From Alphaproteobacteria bacterium (GTDB taxonomy: Bacteria; Pseudomonadota; Alphaproteobacteria; Rickettsiales; Midichloriaceae), in assembly GCA_013288625.1 (NCBI GenBank), contig JABDBN010000007.1, positions 1 to 46,692 on the forward strand: a stretch of 46,692 nt of DNA, read 5' to 3'. Shown piece after piece: positions 1 through 7,670 of this stretch (position 1 is the stretch's first letter; every line of letters starts with the position of its first letter). The position numbers and the translations under genes are program-made. The notes beneath the pieces were generated by a model. It was not told the origin of the DNA. It worked only from the letters and a program-made list of their open reading frames with translations, and did no database searches.

Positions 1-704
1 TCTTTTTAATCGTCTTATTTATTAAAGCCTGTTTTGCCATTGGCGTTTTGTTTTATATAGACAATCTTGTCAAGAAAGAGGTTGAGCGCTTAGCAACTAA
101 CATGATAAAAACCGAAGTCATGCTTGATAAGGTATCTATATCTTTTTTCAAATCGCGCATATCGCTTGATGGCTTTAGAGTCGCGAATCCTGCAGGTTTT
201 AAATCCCCATATTTCCTTAAAACCAAAAAAGTAGTGATCAAAATAAACTATAAGACAATCTTCGATAAGGTGATAAACATAACGGAGCTTGCGCTTGTGC
301 AACCGGATTTTTATTATGAAGGCAATGATCAGGGTGTATATAATGCCGATGTTATCAATGATAATGTCCAAAATAGTGCAAAGATAAAAGATGCTGAAAC
401 CAAGGCGGCAAAGAAATTCACCATCAATGCGATTACAATTGGCAAAGGCAAAGTGCATTCCATACCTGAGCAGAAGCAGGAAATGGAGTATCCAGGGCGC
501 ACCCTCACCAATGTCGGGGCTGACACAAATGGGGTAAATACTAACGACGTTGTGGCAATTATAATGCAGACGATTTCCGATGACTTTCAGGTGCTGGGTT
601 TCAAAAACTGGGTTCACAACCTTATCGAGAACTTCTTTGATAAGACGGTGCCAGCACTTAAAGAGAATATTCACAATGTGATCCAGGGAATAAAAAAGCA
701 ATGA
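1..704 (+). CDS. AsmA-like / LEA-type membrane-anchored protein (5'-truncated)
   Basis: The reading frame is open from base 3, so the gene begins outside the window. A TTG at 48 is probably not the true start, because the codons before it encode the hydrophobic stretch FLIVLFIKACFAIGVLFYI, which reads as an N-terminal membrane anchor. The visible part then has a pattern I recognise from AsmA-like proteins of unknown function: a segment describing 'VSISFFKSRISLDGFRVANP', a strand-rich region, and a later 'LTNVGADTNGV' element that usually precedes a C-terminal amphipathic helix. These proteins are thought to sit in the periplasm attached to the inner membrane and are loosely linked to envelope or lipid transport. 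No catalytic residues are visible. It lies 30 bases before ispE on the same strand and may share a transcript. Family assignment is by remembered pattern and is moderate. Confidence 0.6.
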   Translation, partial: FLIVLFIKACFAIGVLFYIDNLVKKEVERLATNMIKTEVMLDKVSISFFKSRISLDGFRVANPAGFKSPYFLKTKKVVIKINYKTIFDKVINITELALVQPDFYYEGNDQGVYNADVINDNVQNSAKIKDAETKAAKKFTINAITIGKGKVHSIPEQKQEMEYPGRTLTNVGADTNGVNTNDVVAIIMQTISDDFQVLGFKNWVHNLIENFFDKTVPALKENIHNVIQGIKKQ

Positions 705-734
705 TTTTAACGATCAAGAATAGGTTCTAGGAAA

Positions 735-1550
735 ATGAGGCAAGCTCAGTCGCCGGCAAAGATTAATTTATTTCTGAATATCGTAGGTAAGCGAGATGAC
801 GGTTATCATTTGCTAGAGAGCTTATTCGTGCCTCTGCCTGGGTTGTATGACCAGATATCGGTAGAGCCCGCTCATGATCTAACTTGTGAAATGACGCCGG
901 AAATACCTGATAATATAGTCCTGAAAGTGGCAAGGAGGCTGCAGGATAAATATGGTGTTAAAGCCGGTGCTAAAATTAAAATAAAGAAAAAGATTCCGAT
1001 TGCAGCTGGTTTGGGAGGTGGTTCATCCAATGCTGCAACCGTACTGAAACTGTTATGCGAGCTTTGGAATGTTAAGCTTGAAGGGCAGGAAGCAATTGAT
1101 TTTCTGGTGCAAATTGGTGCGGACGTACCTTACTTTCTCAATCCTCAACCAGCCTTTGTCCAGGGTATTGGGGAGATTATCACCCCAGTACAATTGGATC
1201 AGAAGCTTTATATACTCCTCGCAAACCCTAAAATAAAAGTGGATACCGGCACTGTGTGTAGAAAAGGCTTCCCAGAGTTTGCCGCAAAAATAGATGGTGA
1301 AGATGTTGATGTCCTGGGAGATAATATCTTTCTGGGTAAAAATGATCTTGAGGCCAACGCCATCAGTCTCTTCCCTGAAATTCAAAAAGTACTGGTTAAG
1401 CTCAGGCTGCTTAAGGGATGCAAGGTTGCGCGGATGTCGGGCTCTGGTGCTACGTGTTTTGGATTGTTTAAAAACGCAGAGTGCGCTCAAAAAGCCATGG
1501 ATGCCTTGCCGCGCGGATGGTGGTGCCATTATGAGATGCTAGAGATATAA
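735..1550 (+). CDS. ispE: 4-diphosphocytidyl-2-C-methyl-D-erythritol kinase
   Basis: IspE phosphorylates CDP-methylerythritol with ATP, the fourth step of the MEP route to isoprenoid precursors in the cytoplasm. The 271-residue protein has the expected size for this GHMP-kinase family. The N-terminus carries the substrate-binding AKINLFL segment with Lys9. The glycine-rich ATP loop PIAAGLGGGSSNAA spans about residues 88-101. The catalytic Asp lies in IGADVPYFL (Asp130), and the C-terminal GHMP motif reads MSGSGATCFGLF. ATG735 is preceded by AGGAAA. It follows the AsmA-like gene closely on the same strand. Nothing in the sequence suggests loss of function, so the organism probably makes its own isoprenoid precursors if the rest of the pathway is present elsewhere. 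Confidence 0.95.
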   Translation: MRQAQSPAKINLFLNIVGKRDDGYHLLESLFVPLPGLYDQISVEPAHDLTCEMTPEIPDNIVLKVARRLQDKYGVKAGAKIKIKKKIPIAAGLGGGSSNAATVLKLLCELWNVKLEGQEAIDFLVQIGADVPYFLNPQPAFVQGIGEIITPVQLDQKLYILLANPKIKVDTGTVCRKGFPEFAAKIDGEDVDVLGDNIFLGKNDLEANAISLFPEIQKVLVKLRLLKGCKVARMSGSGATCFGLFKNAECAQKAMDALPRGWWCHYEMLEI

Positions 1551-1641
1551 AAAATCAGGTTTGTCATTAATTCAGACTTGAATTAAGCCGGCTTAGGCTT
1601 TATAAATCCTACAGGCTTTGCTGTTGAGCTGATAATGCTTA

Positions 1642-1670
1642 TTGTCAAATCAGCGAAAAATCTATATTTT
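1642..1670 (+). promoter_or_regulatory. Possible sigma-70-type promoter for sucCD
   Basis: The 180-base gap between ispE and sucC contains TTGTCA at 1642-1647 and TATTTT at 1665-1670 with a 17-base spacer, about 60 bases before the sucC start. A TATAAT at 1713-1718 lies too close to the start codon and overlaps the ribosome binding site, so it is less credible. Assignment is by eye only. Confidence 0.35.
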
Positions 1671-1730
1671 ATATATATATGTTGATACCCAATGCTTGAA
1701 AGGCGAGGGTAGTATAATAGGGGAAATTAC

Positions 1731-2906
1731 ATGAATATACATGAATACCAGGCTAAGGAAGTTTTAAGTAAATATGGCGTACCTGTTCCGCAGGGTAAAA
1801 TCGCTTTTACGGCGGAAGAAGCTGAAAAAAAGGCTCAGGAGCTGGGTGCTCCGGTTGTGGTTGTCAAAGCGCAAATCCATGCAGGTGGGCGCGGTAAGGC
1901 TGGTGGAGTCAAAGTAGTTAAAAGTCCGGCGGAAGCTAAAGAGAAAGCAGCTGCTATGCTAGGCAAAGTCCTGGTCACACCTCAAACTGGCCCTGAAGGC
2001 AAAGTGGTGCAAAAGGTTTATATCGAGGTTGGCTCGAACATAAAGAAAGAATACTATCTTTCTGCGGTGCTTGATCGCCAAACCGCAGGCATTACTTTTA
2101 TCGCCTCGACAGAAGGCGGCATGGACATTGAAGAAGTGGCGCACAAATCGCCGGAGAAAATAGTGACTCTTCATGTTGACCCTACCATAGGTTTGCAGGA
2201 GTTTCATAAGCGCAAACTGAGTTTTGGCCTTGGGTTTTCGGGGGAGCAAGCTAAGAAATTTGCCAATTTTGTTAAAGGGGTTTATGAGGCATTCATTAAA
2301 ACTGATGCGGCTCAGGTTGAAATCAACCCTATGATTGAAACTGCTGAGGGTGATATCCTGGCTCTTGACGCCAAGATGAATTTTGATGATAACGCATTAT
2401 ACCGCCATCCTGAAATTGCGGCTCTTCGCGATGAAAGCGAAGAAGATCCGCTGGAAGTAGAGGCAGGAAAGCACGAGCTTAATTACATTAAAATGACGGG
2501 CAACATTGGTTGTATGGTTAATGGTGCGGGATTGGCTATGGCCACAATGGATATTATAAAGCTCTACGGAGGTGATCCCGCTAACTTCCTTGATGTGGGC
2601 GGTGGTGCTACCAAAGAACGCGTAAAAGAAGCATTTAAAATTATTCTTTCCGATAAAAATGTTGAAGGTATTCTCGTCAATATTTTTGGAGGCATTATGC
2701 GCTGCGATATTATTGCAGATGGCATTATCAATGCGGCCAAGGACATTGGCATAGAAGTTCCGGTAGTGGTTAGGCTGGAAGGAACTAATTCTAAGCAGGG
2801 TAGAGAGATGCTAGATTCCTCAAAACTAAATCTGATTTCCGCAACTAACCTGGCTGACGCGGCAGAAAAAATTGTAAAGGCTGTTAAATCTAAGGAGGCT
2901 GCGTAA
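1731..2906 (+). CDS. sucC: Succinyl-CoA synthetase (ADP-forming), beta subunit
   Basis: SucC is the beta subunit of succinyl-CoA synthetase, which converts succinyl-CoA to succinate with substrate-level formation of ATP or GTP in the TCA cycle. The 391-residue length is normal. It opens with [12 protein letters not shown], typical of the family, followed by the ATP-grasp region with [17 protein letters not shown]. The C-terminal CoA-ligase part contains [20 protein letters not shown]1731 is preceded by AGGGGA at a spacing of six bases. The stop codon overlaps the sucD start by one base (TAATG), so the subunits are probably translationally coupled. Confidence 0.97.
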   Translation: MNIHEYQAKEVLSKYGVPVPQGKIAFTAEEAEKKAQELGAPVVVVKAQIHAGGRGKAGGVKVVKSPAEAKEKAAAMLGKVLVTPQTGPEGKVVQKVYIEVGSNIKKEYYLSAVLDRQTAGITFIASTEGGMDIEEVAHKSPEKIVTLHVDPTIGLQEFHKRKLSFGLGFSGEQAKKFANFVKGVYEAFIKTDAAQVEINPMIETAEGDILALDAKMNFDDNALYRHPEIAALRDESEEDPLEVEAGKHELNYIKMTGNIGCMVNGAGLAMATMDIIKLYGGDPANFLDVGGGATKERVKEAFKIILSDKNVEGILVNIFGGIMRCDIIADGIINAAKDIGIEVPVVVRLEGTNSKQGREMLDSSKLNLISATNLADAAEKIVKAVKSKEAA

Positions 2907-3781
2907 TGTCAATTCTTGTCAATAATAATACCAAAGTAATATGTCAGGGGTTTACCGGGGCGCAAGGCACTTTCCACTCTGAGCAAGCAATTGCGTACGG
3001 CACCAAAATGGTAGGTGGTGTTACTCCGGGGAAAGGTGGTCAAAGCCATCTGGGTCTTCCGGTTTTTAATACCGTGCATGAAGCACGTGATAAAACTGGA
3101 GCAAATGCTACTGCTATTTATGTTCCGCCTCCGTTTGCTGCTGATGCTATCCTTGAAGCTATAGATGCGGGTGTTGAGCTAATCGTCTGCATCACAGAAG
3201 GCATTCCCGTGCTCGATATGGTGCGTGTTAAAAAAGCCCTACAGGGAAGTAAGTCTAGATTGATCGGTCCTAATTGTCCGGGCGTGATAACTCCTGATGA
3301 ATGCAAAATTGGGATTATGCCAGGTTATATTCATAAGAAAGGAAAAATAGGCATCGTATCGCGTTCAGGTACTTTAACTTATGAAGCTGTTGCGCAAACC
3401 ACAGCCGCTGGTTTGGGCCAATCCAGTTGTGTGGGTATTGGAGGCGATCCGGTTAATGGTACCAATTTTGTTGACTGTCTTGAGCTATTTGTAGCTGATC
3501 CTGATACCGATGCAATTGTGATGATCGGGGAGATTGGTGGCAATGCTGAAGTTGAAGGTGCTGAATTTATCAAACACAGCAAAACCAAAAAGCCAGTGGT
3601 AGGGTTTATTGCCGGCCGTACGGCTCCTCCAGGCAAACGCATGGGGCACGCTGGTGCTATAGTTTCTGGGGGCAGTGATACCGCACAATCAAAGATTGAT
3701 TTCATGCGCACTGTTGGCATTCACGTAGCGGAATCCCCAGCTGAACTTGGCAGCACAATGTTGAAAGCCTTAAAGGGCTGA
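2906..3781 (+). CDS. sucD: Succinyl-CoA synthetase, alpha subunit
   Basis: SucD binds CoA and carries the phosphohistidine intermediate of succinyl-CoA synthetase. The 291-residue protein starts [18 protein letters not shown], followed by the CoA-binding Rossmann region. The family motif [10 protein letters not shown] and the active-site His248 in [14 protein letters not shown] are both present. AAGGAGG lies inside the 3' end of sucC at 2892-2898 and would serve as its ribosome binding site. The one-base overlap with sucC indicates a two-gene operon. The enzyme looks intact. Confidence 0.97.
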   Translation: MSILVNNNTKVICQGFTGAQGTFHSEQAIAYGTKMVGGVTPGKGGQSHLGLPVFNTVHEARDKTGANATAIYVPPPFAADAILEAIDAGVELIVCITEGIPVLDMVRVKKALQGSKSRLIGPNCPGVITPDECKIGIMPGYIHKKGKIGIVSRSGTLTYEAVAQTTAAGLGQSSCVGIGGDPVNGTNFVDCLELFVADPDTDAIVMIGEIGGNAEVEGAEFIKHSKTKKPVVGFIAGRTAPPGKRMGHAGAIVSGGSDTAQSKIDFMRTVGIHVAESPAELGSTMLKALKG

Positions 3782-3856
3782 TACAATTTACATCCTGTGC
3801 TTTTTTAGAAAAAATACCTGTGCTACTCTAGCTTATAATTTAAAGTAGATAGGCTT

Positions 3857-4609
3857 ATGAAAGGTATATTGTTTGTTGGTGTTGCAGGGGGTTTTCTTAA
3901 ATTGGCTTATGATAATAAGCCCGCGTTAGTAGGCATGTTTCAGAATATTTCAGCTAGTATTTGCGACTTTTGTTATGCTACCACCACCTTAGGTAATCCC
4001 TGCGTTATGATTGGCCAAACGGCAGCTGAGTTTAGTAAGTATCTGTTTAAAGAAATACAAAAGGAAATACATAGAGAAATGCACCAGCTATATCAAGTAT
4101 TCCCTTCAACGGAAGCAGTTTTAAATATGGGGATAGGCGCACTTAATAATACCTCAACTTTTCTTAGTAATGCTTGTTGTGAACTTGGTAAAATAGCAGT
4201 CGATTCTAATTATAAACAGCAGCAAGCTATATCAGGTCTGTTGATTTGTTCAGCAGGAATACTGGCTGTAGCGGCTCTATATAAACTGTCTCACAAAAAT
4301 AGTAAGCCATCTGAGCAAGGACGTATTGATTCGGCTAAACTGAGTACGCAAGCAAATGGTAATAGCGATGATCTCAAAACTAAAGAGCAACAACATGATA
4401 AGAATGAAAGGGAAGGTGCTAATAAACAAGATACATCGCCTGTTCTAGCTGACCCTCAGAGAGCTACTAAAGCAGTTATTAAGAGAAACATACATTTGAT
4501 ATACCCAACTGATGAAGGCACTGATATGTACCAGCATATAAATGAAGTAATTAAAGCCAGGCGTAAGGCTGTAGATAAGAGTTTGGGTATTTGCGAAGCC
4601 TCAATCTGA
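3857..4609 (+). CDS. Membrane protein of unknown function, paralog 1 of a tandem trio
   Basis: I recognise no known family in this 250-residue protein. It has a weakly hydrophobic N-terminus and a clear membrane segment at about residues 124-143, just after a KQQQ motif. The part before it (LYQVFP, then STFLSNACCELGK at about 100-112) aligns by eye with the protein at 5560-6345 (LYQALP, SSFLSNSAVELSRK, KQQQ), so the two are paralogs. The tail after the membrane segment is hydrophilic, rich in Lys, Glu, Asn and Gln, and lacks the Gln/Pro/Tyr repeats and UIM-like motifs of its neighbours. Start ATG3857 has only a weak ribosome binding site. It is probably a lineage-specific family and possibly host-interacting, which is an inference from context. 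Confidence 0.7.
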   Translation: MKGILFVGVAGGFLKLAYDNKPALVGMFQNISASICDFCYATTTLGNPCVMIGQTAAEFSKYLFKEIQKEIHREMHQLYQVFPSTEAVLNMGIGALNNTSTFLSNACCELGKIAVDSNYKQQQAISGLLICSAGILAVAALYKLSHKNSKPSEQGRIDSAKLSTQANGNSDDLKTKEQQHDKNEREGANKQDTSPVLADPQRATKAVIKRNIHLIYPTDEGTDMYQHINEVIKARRKAVDKSLGICEASI

Positions 4610-4628
4610 TTAGTGGTTTAGTAGGCGA

Positions 4629-4702
4629 TTTATTTCAAATTTATTAAATTCATCGATAAAATCAGTATTTATCTTGCTTTTATGCGAGATAAATGTTAAT
4701 AT
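4629..4702 (+). promoter_or_regulatory. Duplicated upstream region with promoter, copy A
   Basis: The 23-base block at 4629-4651 recurs at 5453-5475 with one mismatch, and weaker similarity continues to a shared TTGCTT. Here TTGCTT (4674-4679) is followed 17 bases later by TAATAT (4697-4702), a credible promoter 28 bases before the ATG at 4731. The arrangement shows that promoter and gene were duplicated together. Confidence 0.5.
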
Positions 4703-4730
4703 TCTTATATCAACAATTGGTGGGAAAATT

Positions 4731-5363
4731 ATGAGAGATTTTTGTAGGAATATGGTTAGACCGTCAATGCTGCCTTTTGTATCTGTAGCTACTCTAGCTA
4801 TAACGTACTTTTGTAGTGCTGGACTCCCTAGAATGGCGTCAACTTTTCTCAACGGCGCTTCTGGTGTTGTAAATGAGATATTAAGCAACTCAAATAATAA
4901 AGAGGTAGCGATAATGGATTTGTTGCTTCTAGGTTTTCTAATAGGATTATTTCCATGTGTAATAGCCCATAAATGCTATGTTGCTTTTTTCAGCAAGCGT
5001 GAAGAAGCGCTTCAGCCTAGCTTGCACGAAGCTCAAAATGCAATGCCATTAGCACAGCCTGAAAACCAGCCAGGAGAGCAATACCAACCTCATCCAGGAG
5101 CTCAATTCGGGTCAATGCCGCAGTCATATGCCCCACAGCTTGCGTCACAACAATATCAGCCATATGTACCGCTTGTGCCACAATATCAACCATATGTGCA
5201 TCAACCTGTGCCACAATATCAAGCCTATGTTCGGCAACAACCTACGCCGCAGCTTGCTCTATCTGTGCCACCATCGTGCGGAACGCCATTATTCGAGGGT
5301 TCAAAAGCTGCCCAGATTGAGCTTGATCACGCCATTGCAGAAAGCCTAGCGAATGTAAGGTAA
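4731..5363 (+). CDS. Membrane protein with Gln/Pro/Tyr repeats and C-terminal UIM-like motif, paralog 2
   Basis: This protein has no family I recognise. I start it at ATG4731 (210 residues) because the putative promoter lies just upstream and earlier in-frame starts overlap it. Two hydrophobic segments fall at about residues 13-30 and 61-79, and STFLNGASGVVNEI between them matches the STFLSN region of paralogs 1 and 3. The tail contains imperfect repeats of QYQPYV with intervening Pro and Gln (nucleotides about 5080-5250). The last 14 residues, ELDHAIAESLANVR, fit the core spacing of a ubiquitin-interacting motif: hydrophobic, two residues, Ala, three residues, Ser. That fit is seen directly; ubiquitin binding is inference. 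The UIM-like segment and the repeats are shared with the next gene. Confidence 0.7.
   Translation: MRDFCRNMVRPSMLPFVSVATLAITYFCSAGLPRMASTFLNGASGVVNEILSNSNNKEVAIMDLLLLGFLIGLFPCVIAHKCYVAFFSKREEALQPSLHEAQNAMPLAQPENQPGEQYQPHPGAQFGSMPQSYAPQLASQQYQPYVPLVPQYQPYVHQPVPQYQAYVRQQPTPQLALSVPPSCGTPLFEGSKAAQIELDHAIAESLANVR
5319..5360 (+). other. UIM-like motif at the C-terminus of paralog 2
   Basis: These codons encode ELDHAIAESLANVR. Leu, Ala and Ser occupy the 0, +3 and +7 positions of the UIM helix, preceded by Ile-Glu. The usual acidic residue at +10 is Asn here. The motif is short, so chance similarity is possible. A near-identical core in paralog 3 makes conservation more likely. Confidence 0.4.
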
Positions 5364-5452
5364 TTTCGGTTCCGTGCTCTTGGCTGAAACGAAGAGTCGG
5401 ATTAACTCTGAGCCGATGAATGGATGGATAGTAAGCTTGGTGTAAATTATAG

Positions 5453-5526
5453 TTTATTTCAAATTTGTTAAATTCTTCGCATAATTCAGCGATTGTGTTG
5501 CTTATAATGCATATATATGGTAGGAT
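5453..5526 (+). promoter_or_regulatory. Duplicated upstream region with promoter, copy B
   Basis: This is the second copy of the block described at 4629-4702. The repeat core is 5453-5475. TTGCTT at 5498-5503 is followed after 17 bases by TAGGAT (5521-5526), about 34 bases before the ATG at 5560. A TATAAT also occurs at 5503-5508, but no convincing -35 pairs with it. Confidence 0.4.
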
Positions 5527-5559
5527 TTGCGCAATTATTAATTGCAATTGGAAAGATTT

Positions 5560-6345
5560 ATGAATAGCTTTTTTAAAAACTTGCTTGTTGTTGGCTTAGC
5601 AACCGCAGCCTATCACTATAGAGATATTATAACTCCTAGGCTACAGCAGCTTTATCAAGCGCTACCACCTATGAATGTAGTTATGAATAGAGGAAACGAG
5701 GTTCTCAGTCGTGCTTCAAGTTTTCTTAGTAATTCAGCGGTTGAGTTAAGTCGCAAAATGACAAATTTAAATGATAAACAACAACAGGTACTTGCTACGG
5801 CACTTGTAGGCGCTGCTGTCGTTACATTTAGTGCATTTTCGCTTGCCATGATATATAAATGCTGCTGCAAAAGCAGAAGGTTATCGCCTGCAGAAGTGAG
5901 AAATAGAAGAGTGGAGCGGTTTCAACCAGTGGCAGAAAGAGATGTTGTAGAGCAATTAGTTGAGGATAGTGAAGAACGACTTGCTATTGCTTTTAGTCTT
6001 GAGGAAATGGAAAGAAGTAAGTTGGAGGCAATGGAACTTGATCATGCGACTGCCTTAAGCCTTGCTGAAACGCCTGGTTTTGTAGCGCCGCAACCTGCGC
6101 CATCCGCGCAATATATGGTGCCGCAGCCTGTGCCACAATATCAGCCATATGGGACGCAATATCAGCCATATGTAGCTCCGCAGCCGGCACAGCAACAATA
6201 TGCACTATATGTAGCGCCGCAACCTGCATCGCAGCCAGCACAGCAACTTGCGCCATCTGCGCCACCACTAGAAAAAGTATTGACGGTAGCTGAGCAGATT
6301 GAATTCGATCGCGCTATGGCCGCGCGGATGGTGAATGTAAGGTAG
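5560..6345 (+). CDS. Membrane protein with UIM-like motifs and Gln/Pro/Tyr repeats, paralog 3
   Basis: I place the start at ATG5560, preceded by GGAAAG, giving 261 residues; an upstream TTG is possible. A strong membrane segment lies at about 77-99, followed by a Cys cluster and basic residues (KCCCKSRR). Cys clusters beside membrane segments in eukaryotic proteins are often lipid-modified, but that is only an analogy here. Next come an acidic helix with EERLAIAFSLEE (138-149) and ELDHATALSLAE (159-170), both resembling ubiquitin-interacting motifs. The second fits the full consensus spacing. A repeat region of QYQPY and VAPQP units follows, then PSAPP (232-236), which contains a PSAP tetrapeptide of the type bound by TSG101 in eukaryotes. 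The C-terminus EFDRAMAARMVNVR is a degenerate copy of the motif ending paralog 2. Function unknown. Confidence 0.7.
   Translation: MNSFFKNLLVVGLATAAYHYRDIITPRLQQLYQALPPMNVVMNRGNEVLSRASSFLSNSAVELSRKMTNLNDKQQQVLATALVGAAVVTFSAFSLAMIYKCCCKSRRLSPAEVRNRRVERFQPVAERDVVEQLVEDSEERLAIAFSLEEMERSKLEAMELDHATALSLAETPGFVAPQPAPSAQYMVPQPVPQYQPYGTQYQPYVAPQPAQQQYALYVAPQPASQPAQQLAPSAPPLEKVLTVAEQIEFDRAMAARMVNVR
6034..6069 (+). other. UIM-like motif in paralog 3 (best match)
   Basis: The encoded ELDHATALSLAE has a hydrophobic residue, Ala at +3, Ser at +7 and Glu at +10, and it is preceded by an acidic, helix-prone stretch. This agrees with the published UIM consensus. A related helix is encoded at 5971-6006, where Ala, Ser and Glu are correctly spaced but the leading hydrophobic position is Glu. 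Confidence 0.45.
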
Positions 6346-6350
6346 TTTCG

Positions 6351-6932
6351 TTACGGAGCTTTCGGTAAAGTTGGTGCAGGGGTAAGATTGACTTCCTGCA
6401 TGGGTGCAATAACCCCGCAAGCTATGCGTGCGCCCGCATTGCCTACCGGCTGGCTTTTGTGGTCGTCTTCGTGCTCACGAATAATAAGTGCAGATCCGTC
6501 ATTATCCAGAAGCTCGGGCTTCCAGGCCACTCCGGCAATTGAGATCATATTGGTATAAAGTTCCATATGGGCAGTGCCATCTTTAGCAACTATGAGATTG
6601 GGAAGATCTGACTCTAGTGGGCCGTCAGGATTCAAAAAACCATGAACCCGTTCCGGAGTAACTATAGGTTCTTTAGCGCTGTCGAACCGCTGGTGATCGC
6701 TGCAGTCACCGACTTCGTGAAGATGCATACCATGGACGCCTTCGGGGAGGTTGTGAATTTTAATGCGGATTACTACTCCCTCGGATCCCTGTTTGAAAAT
6801 GGCATTACCGATAGTTTGTCCCTGATGGTTTATAATATCAGCATAGGCCATATCCATTTTCTTTGTGTTAGCAAAGCATATATTTGCGGATACTAAGAAG
6901 ACAATGCCAGAAAAAAGTAATTTATTTATCAT
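6351..6932 (-). CDS. Secreted Cu/Zn superoxide dismutase-like protein with incomplete metal site
   Basis: The 193-residue protein has a signal peptide (about 1-21, cleavage after CFA) and a clear SodC fold signature: GMHLHEVGDCSD and GNAGARIACGVI, including the disulphide cysteines (77, 172) and the active-site Arg169. Compared without gaps with the usual bacterial SodC pattern, His70, His72, His97 and Asp109 keep ligand positions. The bridging His (GGH) is Pro89, a zinc His (GPHAGD) is Leu106 and the last copper His (VIHA) is Arg152. Three of seven ligands are therefore missing, so normal dismutase activity is doubtful. Nearby His154 and His158 might compensate or bind metal differently. The protein should be periplasmic. 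It converges on paralog 3 with only five bases between stops. Confidence 0.85.
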   Translation of the reverse strand: MINKLLFSGIVFLVSANICFANTKKMDMAYADIINHQGQTIGNAIFKQGSEGVVIRIKIHNLPEGVHGMHLHEVGDCSDHQRFDSAKEPIVTPERVHGFLNPDGPLESDLPNLIVAKDGTAHMELYTNMISIAGVAWKPELLDNDGSALIIREHEDDHKSQPVGNAGARIACGVIAPMQEVNLTPAPTLPKAP

Positions 6933-7263
6933 GAGTGCAATTCCAGCAAATAAGTTCTCATATAATAATAACTAATAGGCTCATACGTCAAGTCCCTATT
7001 AAGAAACAGTAGTAGATATGGGCTTATTTTAATTCGTAGCCTTGGTCAATAGCAAGCCCGCAATAATCAAAAAAAATCATTTATATTAAGGAATTATTAA
7101 TCTATTTATATAATCTAATATAAATAGAGCTTGTTTAAGGTATTGCCATGGAAGATCTCCCCATCTCAAAGTCGAAGTGCAATTAATTTAACAAACTTAA
7201 GTCTGTTGACAGTTTTGCATAAAAAAGAATATAATCTGGTCGAATTCTTTTTAGGGGGTCGAA
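6933..7263. other. 331-base AT-rich intergenic region
   Basis: This gap separates the divergent sodC-like gene and the small gene at 7264. It holds no open frame I can support, no tRNA and no clear hairpin with a T-run. The right end contains a good promoter (7206-7235). The left end would carry the sodC-like promoter, which I could not place confidently. Confidence 0.5.
7206..7235 (+). promoter_or_regulatory. Sigma-70-type promoter for the gene at 7264
   Basis: A consensus TTGACA (7206-7211) and a consensus TATAAT (7230-7235) are separated by 18 bases. The start codon follows 28 bases later, with a strong ribosome binding site AGGGGG at 7253-7258. Both hexamers are perfect, which makes this the most convincing promoter in the window. 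Confidence 0.75.
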
Positions 7264-7611
7264 ATGTCACAAGTCTGCTATGTTACAAAAGATAATGTTT
7301 TATATAATGAGAAAAATTTTGCTAGCCAGGAGCTTAGCCATGATTGGCTGAGAGCGAATGGAGAATGGCTTTCGGGGGATGGCTACATAGAAGAAGTTGC
7401 CCCATCGAATTTCGTACTAGCATATAATACATATAATTATCTAGTATACTTAACCAAAATAGAGAATATAAGCGTGAGCAATAAAGTCTCCGAATGTGAT
7501 GGACCTATTTCACTTAGAGGCGAATTTCACTACTACTCTGTAAGTATTGATAGCATTAGAAATGAACTACTTAGTAGAGCTGTCTTTGATAGTGAGATAG
7601 GTGATCATTAA
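7264..7611 (+). CDS. Small protein of unknown function
   Basis: This 115-residue protein has no family I recognise. It has no signal peptide or membrane segment, is slightly acidic and rich in Tyr, Asn and Ser, and looks like a small soluble mixed alpha/beta protein. Support for it as a real gene is good: a perfect -35/-10 pair and an AGGGGG ribosome binding site at a spacing of five bases lie directly upstream. It stands alone between the divergent sodC-like gene and the convergent Nudix gene, so it is probably transcribed on its own and strongly. The role is unknown. Confidence 0.7.
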   Translation: MSQVCYVTKDNVLYNEKNFASQELSHDWLRANGEWLSGDGYIEEVAPSNFVLAYNTYNYLVYLTKIENISVSNKVSECDGPISLRGEFHYYSVSIDSIRNELLSRAVFDSEIGDH

Positions 7612-7670
7612 TATCAGATTTCCCTAGTATGTGTTAACATTTGCTGCTCTGGTCTAAATAATAAATCTGA

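Noticed and set aside
90..701. 203-codon minus-strand frame opposite the first gene
   Set aside because: It lies entirely antisense to the AsmA-like gene, has no ribosome binding site and a Cys/His/Ile-rich composition typical of an antisense shadow.
1713..1718. TATAAT just before sucC considered as a -10 element
   Set aside because: It overlaps the region of the ribosome binding site and would leave almost no leader; no suitable -35 lies 17 bases upstream.
3800..3839. Direct repeat CCTGTGCT and T/A-rich palindrome after sucD as a terminator
   Set aside because: The repeat is direct, not inverted, and the TTTTTTAGAAAAAA palindrome lacks a GC stem; termination there cannot be supported.
5364..5452. 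Possible tRNA or structured RNA after paralog 2
   Set aside because: Short complementary stretches occur, but no cloverleaf, anticodon arm or T-loop could be fitted. The start resembles the sequence after paralog 3 and is probably duplicated 3' sequence.
7614..7669. Eight-base inverted repeat (TCAGATTT/AAATCTGA) between convergent genes as a terminator
   Set aside because: The loop is over 40 bases and no T-run follows on either strand, so an intrinsic terminator is unlikely.
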